Shown: positions 35,618 to 47,222 of the stretch, one piece after another
How the letters are laid out: each line of letters starts with the position of its first letter
Position numbering within the stretch: the stretch's first letter is position 1
Origin: Homalodisca vitripennis
Taxonomy: Eukaryota > Arthropoda > Insecta > Hemiptera > Cicadellidae
DNA: 64,000 nt
Direction of reading: 5' to 3'
Assembly (NCBI RefSeq): GCF_021130785.1
Contig: NC_060213.1
Coordinates: 129,966,001-130,030,000, forward strand
Translations under genes and position numbers: made by a program
The notes under the pieces: model-generated
What the model saw: the letters and a program-made list of their open reading frames with translations, nothing else
What the model was told of the DNA's origin: nothing
Database searches by the model: none

Positions 35618-35961
35618 TTAATTAAAAAGATCAATGTTTAAGTATATGAACCGTTTAATAGTAAGAGCTCTGATATGATACAAGAAGCCAATTTTTCTCC
35701 TTTTATGCTCATTGTTTAGCGAACTATACCGCCCCTGCTTGTATCATAGCCGAGGTCTAAATTAATTTTTAGAGGCATTTGTCCATTCCTGCATGAATTG
35801 TTGACATTGTTAGTAAAATAAGAAAAAGTTTTCAATAGCTTCACCATTCCGCTATGTCTGAGAAACAAATTGAAACTTAACACGCCTGCTGTATTCAAAC
35901 TGAGTTGAGACATGATAACTGGCAATAGACGTCAAAAGCACCGATCCTGGGCCACTTACTG

Positions 35962-37262
35962 AAATGAAATGAAAATTCTCTTTATTTTTTCAGGCGAAGT
36001 TAGGACTACATAGTCCTTTCTTACACTTAACGTGATTATTAGTATACGTATGTAAGTACAAGCCATTTGTAATCTTCAAAATAAAAATCAAATCAACAGC
36101 GTTTCAAAAATAAAATGAATATTTGCTATGTATTCTAAAACTAACAACAAATCACTTAACAAAAACAAAATTGCACTCTTAAATTTATACTGTGTATAAA
36201 ATTAATATTTGATTATAAAATAATATTGATGATACATTTTAAACAAAAACTTAGTCAAAATATACAACATTACAATTAAAACATTCTATTTTTATAAAAA
36301 TTATTTACTTACACTCACACATTCATTCTGTCTGCAACAAACCATGACTAGCGATCCTCGGGTACCACGGCCGCGGACATCTGCTGCAAAAAATACAACT
36401 TAACAGCTGAAGCAAACCGATCCCGGCTGTCTAAAGATTTTAAAGGATCTGGAAGAGAATTCTACAAACGGCAAGCAGACACTACAAATGATTTATTAAA
36501 GACAGTCGTTCTGTGGTGGGGGATTCGCAACGTCAACGAGCCAGTGCGGGTGTTCCTTACGCCTTCTTCAATAGCAATGAACTGAAAATCGTTTGTAAAG
36601 TATTTTGGAAACCCGGTTTTAAGGATAGAAAAAAGTAAAATTAGGATTCGGAAAGCTCTTAAATCTTGCAATTTTAATGTTGACATTAGTACATAATAAG
36701 GTGAGATATGCTCATCTCGCTTTAAATTAAACAAAAATCGTAAACAATAATTTTGGATTTTCTGCAATCTATTATTCTAAACCACAGTCATGTCATTAAC
36801 CACGGCACAACAGTAGAGGAAGTGGGGAAATACGAGTGATTTAATCAGTAAAAGCTTTATATGGTGTGGTAGAAATCGTTGCAGTCTTTTCAGCGTATGA
36901 ACTGCTGCAAATACCTTTTTACAGGTACCTACAACGTAGTCAGTCCAGTCCAGCGTTTTCGTAATTGTCAATCCCAAACTTCTGACACTACTACAGCCTC
37001 TCCGTTTACCAATATTTCACGTACATTGTTAAAGTCAACTGTATTCAAAAGTATAAAATGCCTAATTATTATGGGTTTGGTTTTGTCCGAGTTGAGTTTC
37101 AGTCCGTGCTTTTCAGTCCAAAGTACAATCTGTTGAATGTCCAAGTTACTGCACGCACTCATGGCGCGTCTTGGAGCTAGACACTGAATTCGGCCTCTCC
37201 ATGTGAAAGAAACATCATCTTTTTTTATATTTTTATTGGTAATGTTGTTGATAGAATAAATC
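35962..37262 (-). mobile_element. 5'-truncated LINE (CR1/Jockey-like), C-terminal half and 3' end
   Basis: Minus-strand frames in order: DIQQIVLWTEKHGLKLNSDK, TITKTLDWTDYVVGTCKKVF, ALKR-like KRLQRFLPHHIKLLLIKSLV, RLQKIQNYCLRFLFNLKRDE, HISPYYVLMSTLKLQDLRAF, and IPHHRTTVFNKSFVVSACRL with WNSLPDPLKSL. This is the thumb and C-terminal region after the reverse transcriptase palm. Few frame breaks. The 3' end has a perfect hairpin GGACT-ATGT-AGTCC, then TAACTTCGCCTGAAAAAATA and a TTTCA tandem tail near 35962. Confidence 0.85.
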
Positions 37263-37883
37263 AACCATACAAATTATATTTTTTTACCGTAAAAACCATA
37301 AAGAGCTGTGAATTCGATAATTAAGATTGATTGGGAACCCTGATCTAGTACCAAAAAAAAGCGGTATCTATGATAGAATTGTCAGTATCTCCATATCAAT
37401 AAGTGTCGGGTATCGAACTTACCCATCCCTTCAAATCATTATAATATTTAACCAGATGGCAGGTTAACTTAGCATGGTTAACATATTAAAATTTCAACGT
37501 ATTCAGCTGTATGAAATAATAGATTTAGTACAATTTAAATCAGTAACTCATACATACTATAGCTTATCTTAAAAAAATATACTCTTCAATATCAAAATAA
37601 TCATACTGCAATAGACAACTGAAATCATATTTACAAAACAAGGAGGGAAAAACAAATAATATTGCCATTAATTGGTTCTTCAAATACACCAGATTTCAAA
37701 CAAGAAAAGTAGGCTTTGAAATTGAATGTTTTGCAACAGCTAAAACAGCTGAAGTTAAATGGGATTTGGTTCAAAGTTACCCAAAATAATTACACAAACC
37801 CTCAAAAAATCAAAATGTAAAGTGATCACAACAAAATTCATTCATGGACTAAAATATGTATACATACTGTATTTTTGTTTCAG

Positions 37884-37951
37884 TTGCAATTCAAGCAATT
37901 AACAGACTATTACATGAAGTGGCACCGGACGAAAGTTCACCTCCAGGAGAG
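37884..37951 (+). CDS. KH-like gene, exon 7 (last helix of KH-like domain 2)
   Basis: 68 bp between TTGTTTCAG and GGAGAG/GTAAAT. Encodes AIQAINRLLHEVAPDESSPP then GE, phase 1 in, 0 out. Confidence 0.78.
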
Positions 37952-38099
37952 GTAAATTTGGTTCAGTCTGGATTGGGTTCTCAATATTATAACAAATTTT
38001 TCACCATAATATTTCCAACTTCTTTTATCTTCCTGTCCTCTCTGCAAGCTTACTGAACCAGTCCTCTTCACATGCCCCAGCTTTGTAAAATGATCCTTC

Positions 38100-38720
38100 T
38101 AGACCCTTTATAAAATTGCTTCTTTCCCAACTCTATTTTTTGCCAGTTAATGGTAATTCTTACTGAAAAGGTAATAGGATTTCAGGCATTTGCCATTATT
38201 ATATGTTACAAAATGTGCAGCGAGTGCCGCTATAGATTTGAATTTGGCGCGCGTAATCCTTCAGTAGCCGCGAACGCGATAGCCAGCTGCGCCGACCTCT
38301 AGCTCTTAGCTTGAACAATAGGAGCCTCCTACCATCTGGAATTCTTCTGGACAGGTTCTGGTAGGATGATTCCTGCTAGGTTAGCAGGCTGAGACCGGAG
38401 GTTGTGCGGGCAGTCGTTGTGCAGCGATCGGGTAGAGTGGACGGTAGAAGTGAGTGTACGTGGCCTGGGACTTGGTATAATTGTTAGGGAACCTTTTGGA
38501 ACTATATCCAAATTATTAGTTATCTTTAGTCATCAAAGCTGGTTAGGTTTTGGATAGAGGGAACCTAGTGGCGGATCCACGGTTATTATTCCTCTGGAAG
38601 GTGCCCCCTTCCGGTCGTGACGACACGAGGTTGCAAATGTATAACACTATGTTTCGAGGATTGAAATCCATCCTCTTCCTCAGGTGTATATATATATATA
38701 TATATATATTTGATTGTAGT
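38100..38720. other. GC-richer intronic block of unknown nature with (TA)n
   Basis: 38220-38640 is clearly richer in GC and CpG than its surroundings (GCGCGCGT, CCGCGAACGCGATAGC) and has no long open frame. 38640-38690 (AACACTATGTTTCGAGGATT onward) resembles the arms of the 10.4-kb palindrome. A short TA run follows at about 38687-38708. Probably a repeat that I do not recognise. Confidence 0.4.
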
Positions 38721-39094
38721 AATTTAATTGTATATATGTACCCTATTCAATACACAGAATGTCTACAGTACAACAGCAACGTGTCCCATCCTGTTTCACT
38801 GTTCAACAAGCAAACTTGTGATCATTTGTTTTTCTACTTCATTAATCAAAGAGCAGGAAAAGTTTTATATTTTATTGTATAAACAAATGAGGATTGTAGC
38901 TGAAGGGCCAGGTAGTTACCTTGCACGCACGCTCTTGTGCGTAGATGGTTGCGGCCAGCCCGGCACCTGCCGTTTTCTGTCCCAGGTTACTCAGTAATAT
39001 CGCAGACTCATGAGTAAACAATACTCTGTGACAATTTCAAAATATTAAATGTTGTTTGGTATCATTTTTCTCATTATGATGTTTACTATCTATA

Positions 39095-40350
39095 CAAAGT
39101 ATGGATATTAAATAACGAGATTGTCACTGCTGCAATACAAGGAAGCATGCGTCAACCGCCATAGATGAACAGCTGTTTAGTGTGAACCTTTCTCTTTAGT
39201 ATGCAGCTAGTCTCGCTTCTGTAAACAACGCCGTTTAGTCAGAGCCAACCTTTGCAATATTTTTGTTTTGCTGGATAAAAAATGGTTAGTGTAATAGTAG
39301 AGTAATGAATTATTGTGAAATTTCACTTTAAATTTACTGCTACAAAAATTAAAATTTACTGATAGAAGTCTATGGAAGTAAATGTTTATCAGGGCATGTT
39401 TTTGAATGGCTTAAGCATTTTCAAGTTGGTAGAGAAGACTTTGAAGATGATTCGTGGCTAGTTCGCCCTTCAACGTCAAAAACAGATGAAAATGTCAAAA
39501 AATCAGTAGTTTAATTCTGTCTGACCATTGATTAAGTATTCGCGCAATTGGTGAAACTGTAGGTATCAATAAAGAATGTATACGGCAAATTTTACATGAC
39601 AATTTTAAAATGTGAAAAGTGTGTGCTAAAATGGTGCCTAAAATTCTAATGTTTGAACAAGAAGCTCGCAAAAATGTTTGTACTGAAAATTTGTACGCAA
39701 TTGAAAATGACTTAAATGTTTTGGAAACCATAATAACATGTGATGAAACGTAGTTTGTTTACTTACGATCCAGAAACGAAGCGTCAATCCATGCACTGAA
39801 AAAGCCCAACTTCAGTGAAAGCCAAAAAAGCTTTAATAAGCAAGTTAAAATTTAAAGCAAAAGTGATTTTTTTATATCCATGGGATTGTGTACCTTCACT
39901 TAGTTTCTAAAGGTCAAAGAATTAATCAATATTACTTCCTTCAGGTACTTTCTAAACTACGTCAAAGAGTAAGGAAAAAAGTTCCAAAATGTGGAAGGGT
40001 AAATCATGGGTTCTCCTCCAAGACACCTACTCATTCCGTGATATCTGTCAAAAGGTTCCTAGCCAAGTTCAGCATCACAGTGTTAGAACATCCACCATCT
40101 TAAACCATGTTACTTCTACCTGTTCCTCAAGGCAAAATCTGCATTAAAAGGGGTAAGATTTGAGTCTGTGGGAGCTGTAAAAGAAACGTGTCCTAAAGGA
40201 TCTGACAGAAGATGACTGTCCAACACTGTTTACAACATGGGGTGTTGTAGGGATAGAGAAGGGGTGTATCTGCAGGTGACAATAAATGATTATGTATAAA
40301 ATACAAATAAACTTTTTACGTCAGTTTTGTTATTTAATAGCCACACTTCG
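39095..40350 (+). mobile_element. Old full-length mariner element
   Basis: The left end CAAAGTATGGATATTAAATA and the complement of the right end (CGAAGTGTGGCTATTAAATA) derive from one terminal repeat, with TA outside each (39093-39094, 40351-40352). 1256 bp. In intron 7 of the KH-like gene, same strand. Confidence 0.78.
39290..40290 (+). pseudogene. mariner transposase, heavily degraded
   Basis: Recognisable pieces in shifting frames: RPSTSKTDENVKKS, INKECIRQILHDNF-like, the first Asp in TCDET (39742 on), TYDPETKRQSMH, SVKRFLAKF, TVLEHPPS and a poor C-terminus. Many stops; the oldest mariner copy in the window. Confidence 0.75.
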
Positions 40351-40567
40351 TATATGTCAATTACGTTAGGATAACATTACACATAAAGAAAATCTGGGTT
40401 TGATTGGGAATGCGCCAGTCCTAATCCCCTGCACTTGTGTGTGTGATAAAACCACCTGGACCCCAACTGCAGTTACTATTTGCTGATACTATAGGTGCTA
40501 GCAATATTTTAGTTTACCTTGTGAAATGCCAGATTGCCTTATAGTGTTAATTGTGGTAATTTTTCAG

Positions 40568-40753
40568 ATGCTGACAAATAATTCAGGTTCGCAGGCGACC
40601 ATGGTCAAACAGCCAGTTTCGAACAGTAGCACTCTGACAGAACTTCCTGCTGTGTCCACTGCCTCACCATCTGAGAGTATGGAAGTCACTGAGCAGACTG
40701 CTGTAGCAACAGAGCAGACATCTTTGTCTGATGTCATAAGACAGTTGCAACAG
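40568..40753 (+). CDS. KH-like gene, exon 8 (Ser/Thr-rich tail)
   Basis: Acceptor TAATTTTTCAG, donor CAACAG/GTTAAC, 62 codons, phase 0 at both ends. Low-complexity Ser/Thr/Glu-rich sequence (PVSNSSTLTELPAVSTASPS) ends with SDVIRQLQQ. No domain recognised. Confidence 0.72.
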
Positions 40754-41941
40754 GTTAACACCTTTCATTTATTTTTAAATCACTTAAGATATTTTTTAAT
40801 TGACAAGTATATTATTGTGAAAATTTGTGCGAGTATTTAAATGACACGTATTTATGCATGTCACAAGTGCATGTTATGTAAATCAAATAGCTGAACTGCT
40901 AACGTCACGATCATCACATTAGGTCTACACCCCACATTCATTATTGCATTGTTACACCTGCATAAAATTAGTTTTACATAATATTGTATTTTATATTGTT
41001 ATGTTGAGCGAGAACCGTAGCATTATATGTATACGTAGAAATATTATTTTATTTCCACAAAAGTTTATGATGGCAACACTAACAAATACCAATTTTTTTG
41101 TACACATAAATAATATAAGATAAATTCATATATAAGCACATTTTTGTTTATTATTTTGTTATAATAAGTTTATCTGGACTATAAATGTGTATATTCTGAG
41201 TGTTTTTGAAAGTAATATTATGTTGAAAAAATCGTGTCTAAAGTATAAGAGTTATTATAAAATTAGATTTTTTTTATGTTGGACTAAAGGAAACATATTT
41301 TGGTAAGTTTAATTTCACTGTTTACATATTACTATTCCTTGTACTTTACTAAAAAAAATTATATATAATACTTCATATACTGCGGTACACATTTATTTAT
41401 ATAATTTTTCAGACAAACTCCTGTGAATATGGGAATGAGGGCACGCACAGCGGTTGGGATAGAAAAAAACCAGCAGTTGTAGGGTTAACATTCAAATTAT
41501 TCAAGTTTTATTTTATTTCATTCTCCTATAGTGCTACTTTTGTGTTGTAGTGTGTGTACTTCATTACAGATCTGCAGTGTATCAAACTTTTTTTGATAAA
41601 TTACGTAGTAAAAGACTAAACTTTCTAACTAGAAAATTCCACTAGAACTCTGGTTAGATTTTAGTCCACTCAAGGGATAAAAATCCCCCCCCCCCCTCCC
41701 AAAGGATTTTTATCCACTTATATAAGGATATAATGGTTATATTTTCACATCTGATCTGTGTTGCCTGACAACCTTGTAATGTGGTGTCAACGTAACGGAA
41801 ATTGGTGTGTACTCCTGAAGAATCCCTGATACTAAAACAAGTAGTCGTTTTGAAGGTCAAATTGAAGCAAATGTGATTTCAGATGTAAACAACTTACCGT
41901 AGATTAGTTTTAAGAGAATCAATTTTTTGTTTGATTTTCAG

Positions 41942-42229
41942 TACATTAAAGGAAGTGAGAATAGCGGAATAGCAGCTCAACCTGCAACAGTCTGTACAAC
42001 ACCACAACCTATTATGAACGATGAGCAGCTAAAGCTAGATGTACCAGTTGTGCAACTGACGGCCACCACGATCCATAATAACATCGGCATTGAGCCGGAC
42101 AACACTCCTTCAGAAGGTTCAGGTGGTCAAGTCCTGAACTATAATCTGTATGTCCCATTTAAGTACAAGAAAGAGCTTTTGAGGCAAAAGAAGGAAGCAG
42201 AAGGCACGTGGATTCCCAGTAACAATTAG
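41942..42229 (+). CDS. KH-like gene, exon 9 (short cassette, or alternative last exon)
   Basis: Acceptor TTTGATTTTCAG, then YIKGSENSGIAAQPATVCTT. A donor-like CAG/GTGGTC at 42122/42123 gives 60 codons and leaves phase 1, compatible with exon 11. Read through, the frame continues GQVLNYNLYVPFKYKKELLR and stops at 42229, so it could also end the protein. The exon, its acceptor and the intron just upstream are duplicated at 49800-49900. Confidence 0.6.
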   Translation, partial: YIKGSENSGIAAQPATVCTTPQPIMNDEQLKLDVPVVQLTATTIHNNIGIEPDNTPSEGSGGQVLNYNLYVPFKYKKELLRQKKEAEGTWIPSNN

Positions 42230-42429
42230 AAGATACTCGAGAATTTGAAGAAGAAAGGCAAGGAAATGCCTCTAAGTAGGATGTAAAGATAAGGAGAAGC
42301 TCTTATCAAAGAGAATTCTGTTTGAGGATGGGATTCCTGGGAATGCCACTTTTGAGAGTGTAAAAACCCAAAAAAGATGGCACCTGCATACAGAGGATCA
42401 TAAAGAAGTTGTTGGAGGTGTAATCATCA

Positions 42430-42800
42430 TCGCTCCTGAGATATTTCAGTCGAAAATCACGTACTCAGCAATCTCCTCACACAGGTTCTTTATCAGATGA
42501 GCTTTATCAGCACCCTGTAACAAGCTCTTTGCTCTGACATAGAACCTGGGACATATCCAGGGATCATGGGACGTGGACACCTGAGGAAACATCATCACAA
42601 AGTCGAGATTTTCCCGAAGGATCTGCTCTGTTGACTGTGTGATGAGCAGGAGGAAATTGCTGAATACCTGCTCTTTAATTGTCCTGCAATAGCAAGGGAG
42701 CATTACTCCATCTTTGGTATTCTGGGCAAGGGTGGTGAATTTCCCCAGGAGGACGAAATTGATTCTTTTAAGCAGTTTGTAGAACTGCTTAAAGTGTAAA
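42430..42800 (+). mobile_element. I-like LINE fragment, C-terminal region
   Basis: Frame to the stop at 42797 reads GRGHLRKHHHKVEIFPKDLL, LCDEQEEIAEYLLFNCPAIA, REHYSIFGILGKGGEFPQED and FKQFVELLKV. The pattern RLxxH..K.G....LCRLC..EEETAEHLLFxCPA is the post-RNase H end of insect LINEs. One in-frame stop. It sits directly after exon 9 of the KH-like gene. Confidence 0.7.
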
Positions 42801-42919
42801 CTGATTTACCTGGTATACTTTCAGGGTGTGCAAAAGATTCTTGATACTTAAACCCTTAACAGATTTTTTTTTTCTTAAACTATGTTTTTTGTTTTTACTC
42901 GCTACATTGCCAATGGTGC

Positions 42920-43095
42920 AGTGTAGCGGGTAAGGCGGTTATCGCAAGATAACCAGATCAAGCAACGTCGAGCATGGCCGCTGCTTGGATAGGTGACCGC
43001 TGAGCGATCCTGTCCTTGCAAGCAGCCCGCCTGCCCGGCCATTGGTGATGGTTCGGAAGTCACCTTTAAGCCGTTGGTCCCCAGGTTGAGTGTTA
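42920..43095 (+). mobile_element. 5S-like SINE, left part (interrupted)
   Basis: Contains a 5S-rRNA-like internal promoter region (GATCAAGCAACGTCGAGCAT, then CTTGGATAGGTGACCGCT), preceded by a GGTTATC-GCAA-GATAACC hairpin and followed by a GC-rich body (AAGCAGCCCGCCTGCCCGGC). The 5S similarity is partial, so it is a SINE3-type element and not a 5S gene. It breaks at TTA 43093-43095 and resumes at 48593. Confidence 0.7.
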
Positions 43096-43324
43096 GGGTG
43101 CGTTCACAAAGAAAGCTGGTTACAAGCGCTTGTTGGCAAGCGCTCGCAAGCTCCAACCGGCGTGAGAAAAGTCTACATTGTATCAAGCGTGTGCGTTCAC
43201 AGACAAAGCCTGTCCCGGTTAGCTAGCGCTTGCTACAAGTTGTGACAAGCACGCAAGAACGTTTTGTACTTGTATTTTCCGGCTCTTGTTGACCAAACCA
43301 GTCAGAGACAAGCAACTGTGCAGT

Positions 43325-43827
43325 ATGGATGTTGATGAACTGATATCTCAAGTCTTTAGAAGAGGGGCTATTTGGGACAAACGACTCAAACTGCATGTTA
43401 ATAGAGTTCAAAAGAGTAAAGAGAGATCAAAAAGAAGTAAACTACACACTGTGGAGAGAGTCCAACGAGTGAGACGTGATGAATATACGGCTTCAATACT
43501 AGAAATTGAGAGAAAATAATTCGAAATTTTGTCTCAGAGTAAGAGCACAAAAGAAGAGAAGGAACCTGAGGACGAGCATTCATTATTCATCATGTGAGAA
43601 AGATCCGTCCAGAACACATCTTTCCATTTCGTACAAAAATTCAGGATATAGTCCATCAATTTGCGTATCCCATGTCTTACAGTGTTGGGTCTACACCTAC
43701 AAACAGCACTCCATTTTCGTCTGTTAGTACTTCAAACCAGAGCGGATCAATAGATGAATATGGAGGATCTCAAGGTCACGGAAATGAAGACTTTTCAGGA
43801 CCTGCCCGGTTGCTAAATTTAAAATGA
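43325..43827 (+). pseudogene. MADF/Myb-like partner protein remnant of Harbinger A
   Basis: Begins MDVDELISQVFRRGAIWDKR then LKLHVNRVQKSKERSKRS, fitting the start of an MADF domain (LI..V..R..LWD..LK.Y.NR). It continues HTVERVQRVRRDEYTASILE. A second frame (43594-43827) carries RTKIQDIVHQF and a Ser-rich tail. Such DNA-binding partners accompany Harbinger transposases. Shifts separate the two parts. Confidence 0.55.
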
Positions 43828-44641
43828 CAAAAAGAATTCGAATATCCTTCAAATTAAAATTTACAAGAACATACAATTATTATATGTATTACATCCAGTT
43901 TTGTTAAAATGTCATCACGTTAATTTCTGTTTTGTTTATGAAGTAATAAAAAAATGACATTACCCACATATCGTGTTTTTCTCCAAGAATGTTCAATAAC
44001 GTAATCGACAGCACAAAGTATAACATATATGTTTTAAGATAACAGACAAACTCAATTAATATATTTATTTACCTATAAATTATTAAATATTGCATTTTTT
44101 TATAGTTGAAACTTGTCTACTTTGACTTTCTTTGCTTTGAAATTTGAGACGTTTAAATATATCTCACAATATTATTTGCATCACGATTAAATAGCTACAT
44201 AGAGTGTTTTAAAACTTCCTTCGAATATTTTTAAGATATTGTCCCTGGGACTAACCAAAGCCAGAACTTTATTACTGCTCCAAAATCCCTTTTTTAATCC
44301 TACAGCCACCATTTTGTTTGATTTTTTAATCCAAATACCACTTCTTTTATGAACTTGAGATGTTGGAAAAATATAGGTTTAGTTAGCCTTAGAGACAATA
44401 CCTTAAAACACTCTACAGAGGATTTGAAACACCCTGTATACTATTAGATGTGTTATATTGTATAACTAGTTGTAAGATATATTCTATAAATAAACGTTAT
44501 GATAAGTTTTTATTACAAAAATCAAAGACACTATAAACTCACCTCAAACAAATAACTAGTCGTACTTCGGCATGGTTAGGTTGCTTATGCCAATTTCCCG
44601 AAAACTTGACTAAAACACTTTCACTTTTCTTGTGGATGTAA

Positions 44642-44860
44642 CTAAACGTGGTTAACACCATTATCATATAAGAATATAAACCTTACTTTGTCAAATTTCA
44701 ATTGAGGAAATAGACGGTGGTATTCCACAAACCTACCTCTTCCGCGCTTAATTGCATGAACACCGACTTTCCTTCTACGAATTTTTAATTCAACATTTTC
44801 AAGTAAAAATAACTTCATCACTTGATGAAGACATTGTCTCAACAAGAGCTGAGAAAACAC
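44642..44860 (-). pseudogene. Harbinger transposase N-terminal remnant of element A
   Basis: RRRKVGVHAIKRGRGRFVEY then HRLFPQLKFDKVRF is the usual opening of HARBI1-type transposases. The catalytic DDE part is absent from this element. Confidence 0.6.
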
Positions 44861-45325
44861 TAAGCGTCAAATGCAAGCGTTTATTGTGTACACACAACAA
44901 AATTCTCAAGCGCTTGGAGCAAGCGCTGAAAATAAGTACTTGTGACCAGCTTTCTTTGTGAACGCACCCTTAAGCCGCGTTTACACCGGGAGCTGACAAC
45001 ATTGCTGCCAGCAAAAGCTGACAACATTTACAAAAATCGTACTTTTAATTCCGTCAACATTTGCTGCCAACAATGCTGTCAGCACCGAAAAGTGTTGGCA
45101 GCATTTACCCACCAGTAGTCGGTAAAGATCAAAGAATGTTGTCAAACATATGCTGGCCAGCAATGTTGACGGGACTAAAAGCGACCGTCAACAATGTTGG
45201 CAACACTTTCCCTTAGCGCACGTGGTTGGCCGCCATGTCGTTCCGACAGCGTCAGTACTACTCTAGTTGCGACTGTTGATGGTAGTACGTCTGTGTTGTT
45301 TGGTGTCCGTGTTTCTCAACTCAAT

Positions 45326-45714
45326 ATGAACAGCGACAGCATTGAGAGTGAAATTGATTGGTCCCGTGAAACAGTCATGCAATTGATTGACCTATATCGA
45401 GAGCAACCAGTTCTTTGGAATCCGATGGACCCTGATTTTAAAAATAAAAACCTAAAGAACTATGCATGGAATGACAATTTCGCGGGAAATAAAAGCAGTA
45501 ATACGGAAGTACAGGCAAAAGTGAAAACATTGTTGGCACAGTTTCAAAGAGAAACTTAAGAAGAAGAAGAGTGGTTCGGGGGCAGACGAGTATAAAAGCA
45601 AGTGGTGTTATTTTAAAGCGATGCTGTTTTTAAAGGATAAAAACTACTGCACGGAAGATTAAAGAAGCTGGGATTGCCACTGACGACAAAGAGGCTGCCG
45701 ATGAAACAGTGCAG
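45326..45714 (+). pseudogene. Harbinger B MADF partner protein, exon 1
   Basis: MNSDSIESEIDWSRETVMQL, IDLYREQPVLWNPMDPDFKN (MADF core) and SSNTEVQAKVKTLLAQFQRE, then, after frame shifts, KKKKSGSGADEYKSKWCYFK and ATDDKEAADETVQ. The exon ends at GTGCAG followed by GCAAGTA, the consensus for a GC-AG intron. Three or more indels. Confidence 0.7.
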
Positions 45715-45969
45715 GCAAGTAGTTAACAAGATTATTTTATCAAATTGTCACATATTTTAATGTCACTTTTATAGGTTAAAAAAGTTAAACATAAACACAA
45801 CGGTCTAAAATTTGTTACAAAATTATATAATGTAATTAACACTACTTTAATTGTTACTTTGTTATTGTTGTAAATTCAACTATACGTTATAATATGTGCA
45901 AACGTCCTTATGTACATTTGTATTTTAGGCCTAGTAGTTGTTTTGCCATGGGCACTGAACCCTCGTCAC

Positions 45970-46763
45970 TTTGAAAGTAAACACTGATTTCATCACGTAT
46001 TTGTTTGGCCAGCTGGGAAGGTTTTTTTTGGAATCTTCTTTAAACGAAGTAGAGTGTCTCTAGGCATTCCATCAACTCTCCATTGTCCTGGCACTAATGA
46101 TCCTGTAGCTAGGTCCTCGACATCAAAAGCTCCGGGAGGTGTATACGTTGAAGCTGATGACATACTTCTTCGCAAAAAGTTATGCAGGTGACAGCAGGCT
46201 AAAACAACTGGTGTCTGCCCGCTCTGGTTCCAATAACATTGGTTTCCTCAACACACGGAAAATAACACTCAATATTCCGAATACATTTTCCACTACTCTA
46301 CGGCCCCTGCAGTGGCGATAGTTGAAGACACGTTTTTACACTTGCCTTATCATGCAATCCAGGAAACGCCTTCATGATGTTAATTTTTAAAGGAAAAGGC
46401 ATCGTCAGCCAGGAAAAAGTAGGGTACCGGTAAGTACTCCCTTCCTGGAAGGAAACTTGGGTCGGGAAGATTCAAAGTCTTATTTTGAAGGTGTTGTTTT
46501 AAGGTACTATTGCCAAACACTCCACCATCAGATAACCGTCCTTGGCAACCAACAGAGACGTAAGTAAAGCAATAATTTGCATCAACAACAGCCAGGAGAA
46601 CAATGCTGAAATAACCTTTGTAATTGAAATATTCACTTGATGTGTTGATGGGTGCCTGTAGCATCACATGTTTCCCATCCATGCTTCCAATGCAGTGCGG
46701 AAAATTCCATTGCGAGTTGTACTCTTTGGCATGATGTAGCCATTCTTCTTTAGTATTCGGCAA
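45970..46763 (-). pseudogene. Harbinger B transposase, catalytic exon
   Basis: Starts after acceptor TTTTGCAG with LPNTKEEWLHHAKEYNSQWN, then HCIGSMDGKHVMLQAP (first Asp), VSVGCQGRLSDGGVFGNS, FLADDAFSF (second Asp) and, after a shift, RVVENVFGILSVIFRVLRKP (Glu). This is the DDE_Tnp_4 domain of HARBI1-like nucleases with all three catalytic residues still visible, but frameshifts at about 46.38 kb and beyond interrupt it. Confidence 0.8.
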
Positions 46764-47222
46764 CTGCAAAATGAAATGTATTTTAAAGAGGTCAGTGATC
46801 CATACAGTCAAGATATAAGTGCCAATTAATATACTTAATACAATAAGGGTTTTCTCTGTTACGTCCCTTTTTTTTATGTGATAAACGTTTTTAAATGTGA
46901 TTGTAATTTAACAGCTGATTACCTTCAGATGAATTTGTAACTAAAGTCAGATTGTAAACAGAAATATATCGTTTATAAAATTTTTCATAAAACTTTGTAA
47001 ACTGTGAGTTTAAAATCATATAATCTCTTCGAATTGTAGGTGAGTTTTCTCATAAACAGAAAAAAAATTTAAATGCGCAATTTGCGCACAGGCCCCTAGT
47101 ATACCATAATCTTATAAAAAAATAAACGTTTATTTCAGCAAAAGATTTAAAACTAGTGATTTTTACCTACTCTGTCAACTCAAGGTAATGTCAACTGTAA
47201 AGTAATGTGGTTTTATTTTTAG

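Larger units (their letters stand above)
43096..44969. mobile_element. PIF/Harbinger element A (internally decayed)
   Basis: 30-bp terminal repeats, GGGTGCGTTCACAAAGAAAG at the left and its complement at the right with about one mismatch. Flanked by TTA on both sides (43093-43095, 44970-44972), the PIF/Harbinger target. Subterminal regions carry CAAGCGCTTG-type palindromes (left about 43126, right about 44909). Encodes remnants of both Harbinger proteins, convergent. Confidence 0.88.

Noticed and set aside
42446..42703. Minus-strand 85-codon frame after exon 9
   Set aside because: It overlaps the LINE C-terminal fragment antisense. A faint CEEIAEY resemblance on this strand may be a second inverted LINE scrap but is too short to call.
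42920..43010. A 5S rRNA gene
   Set aside because: Only the internal promoter-like part resembles 5S; the rest is repeat sequence that continues after the Harbinger insertions.
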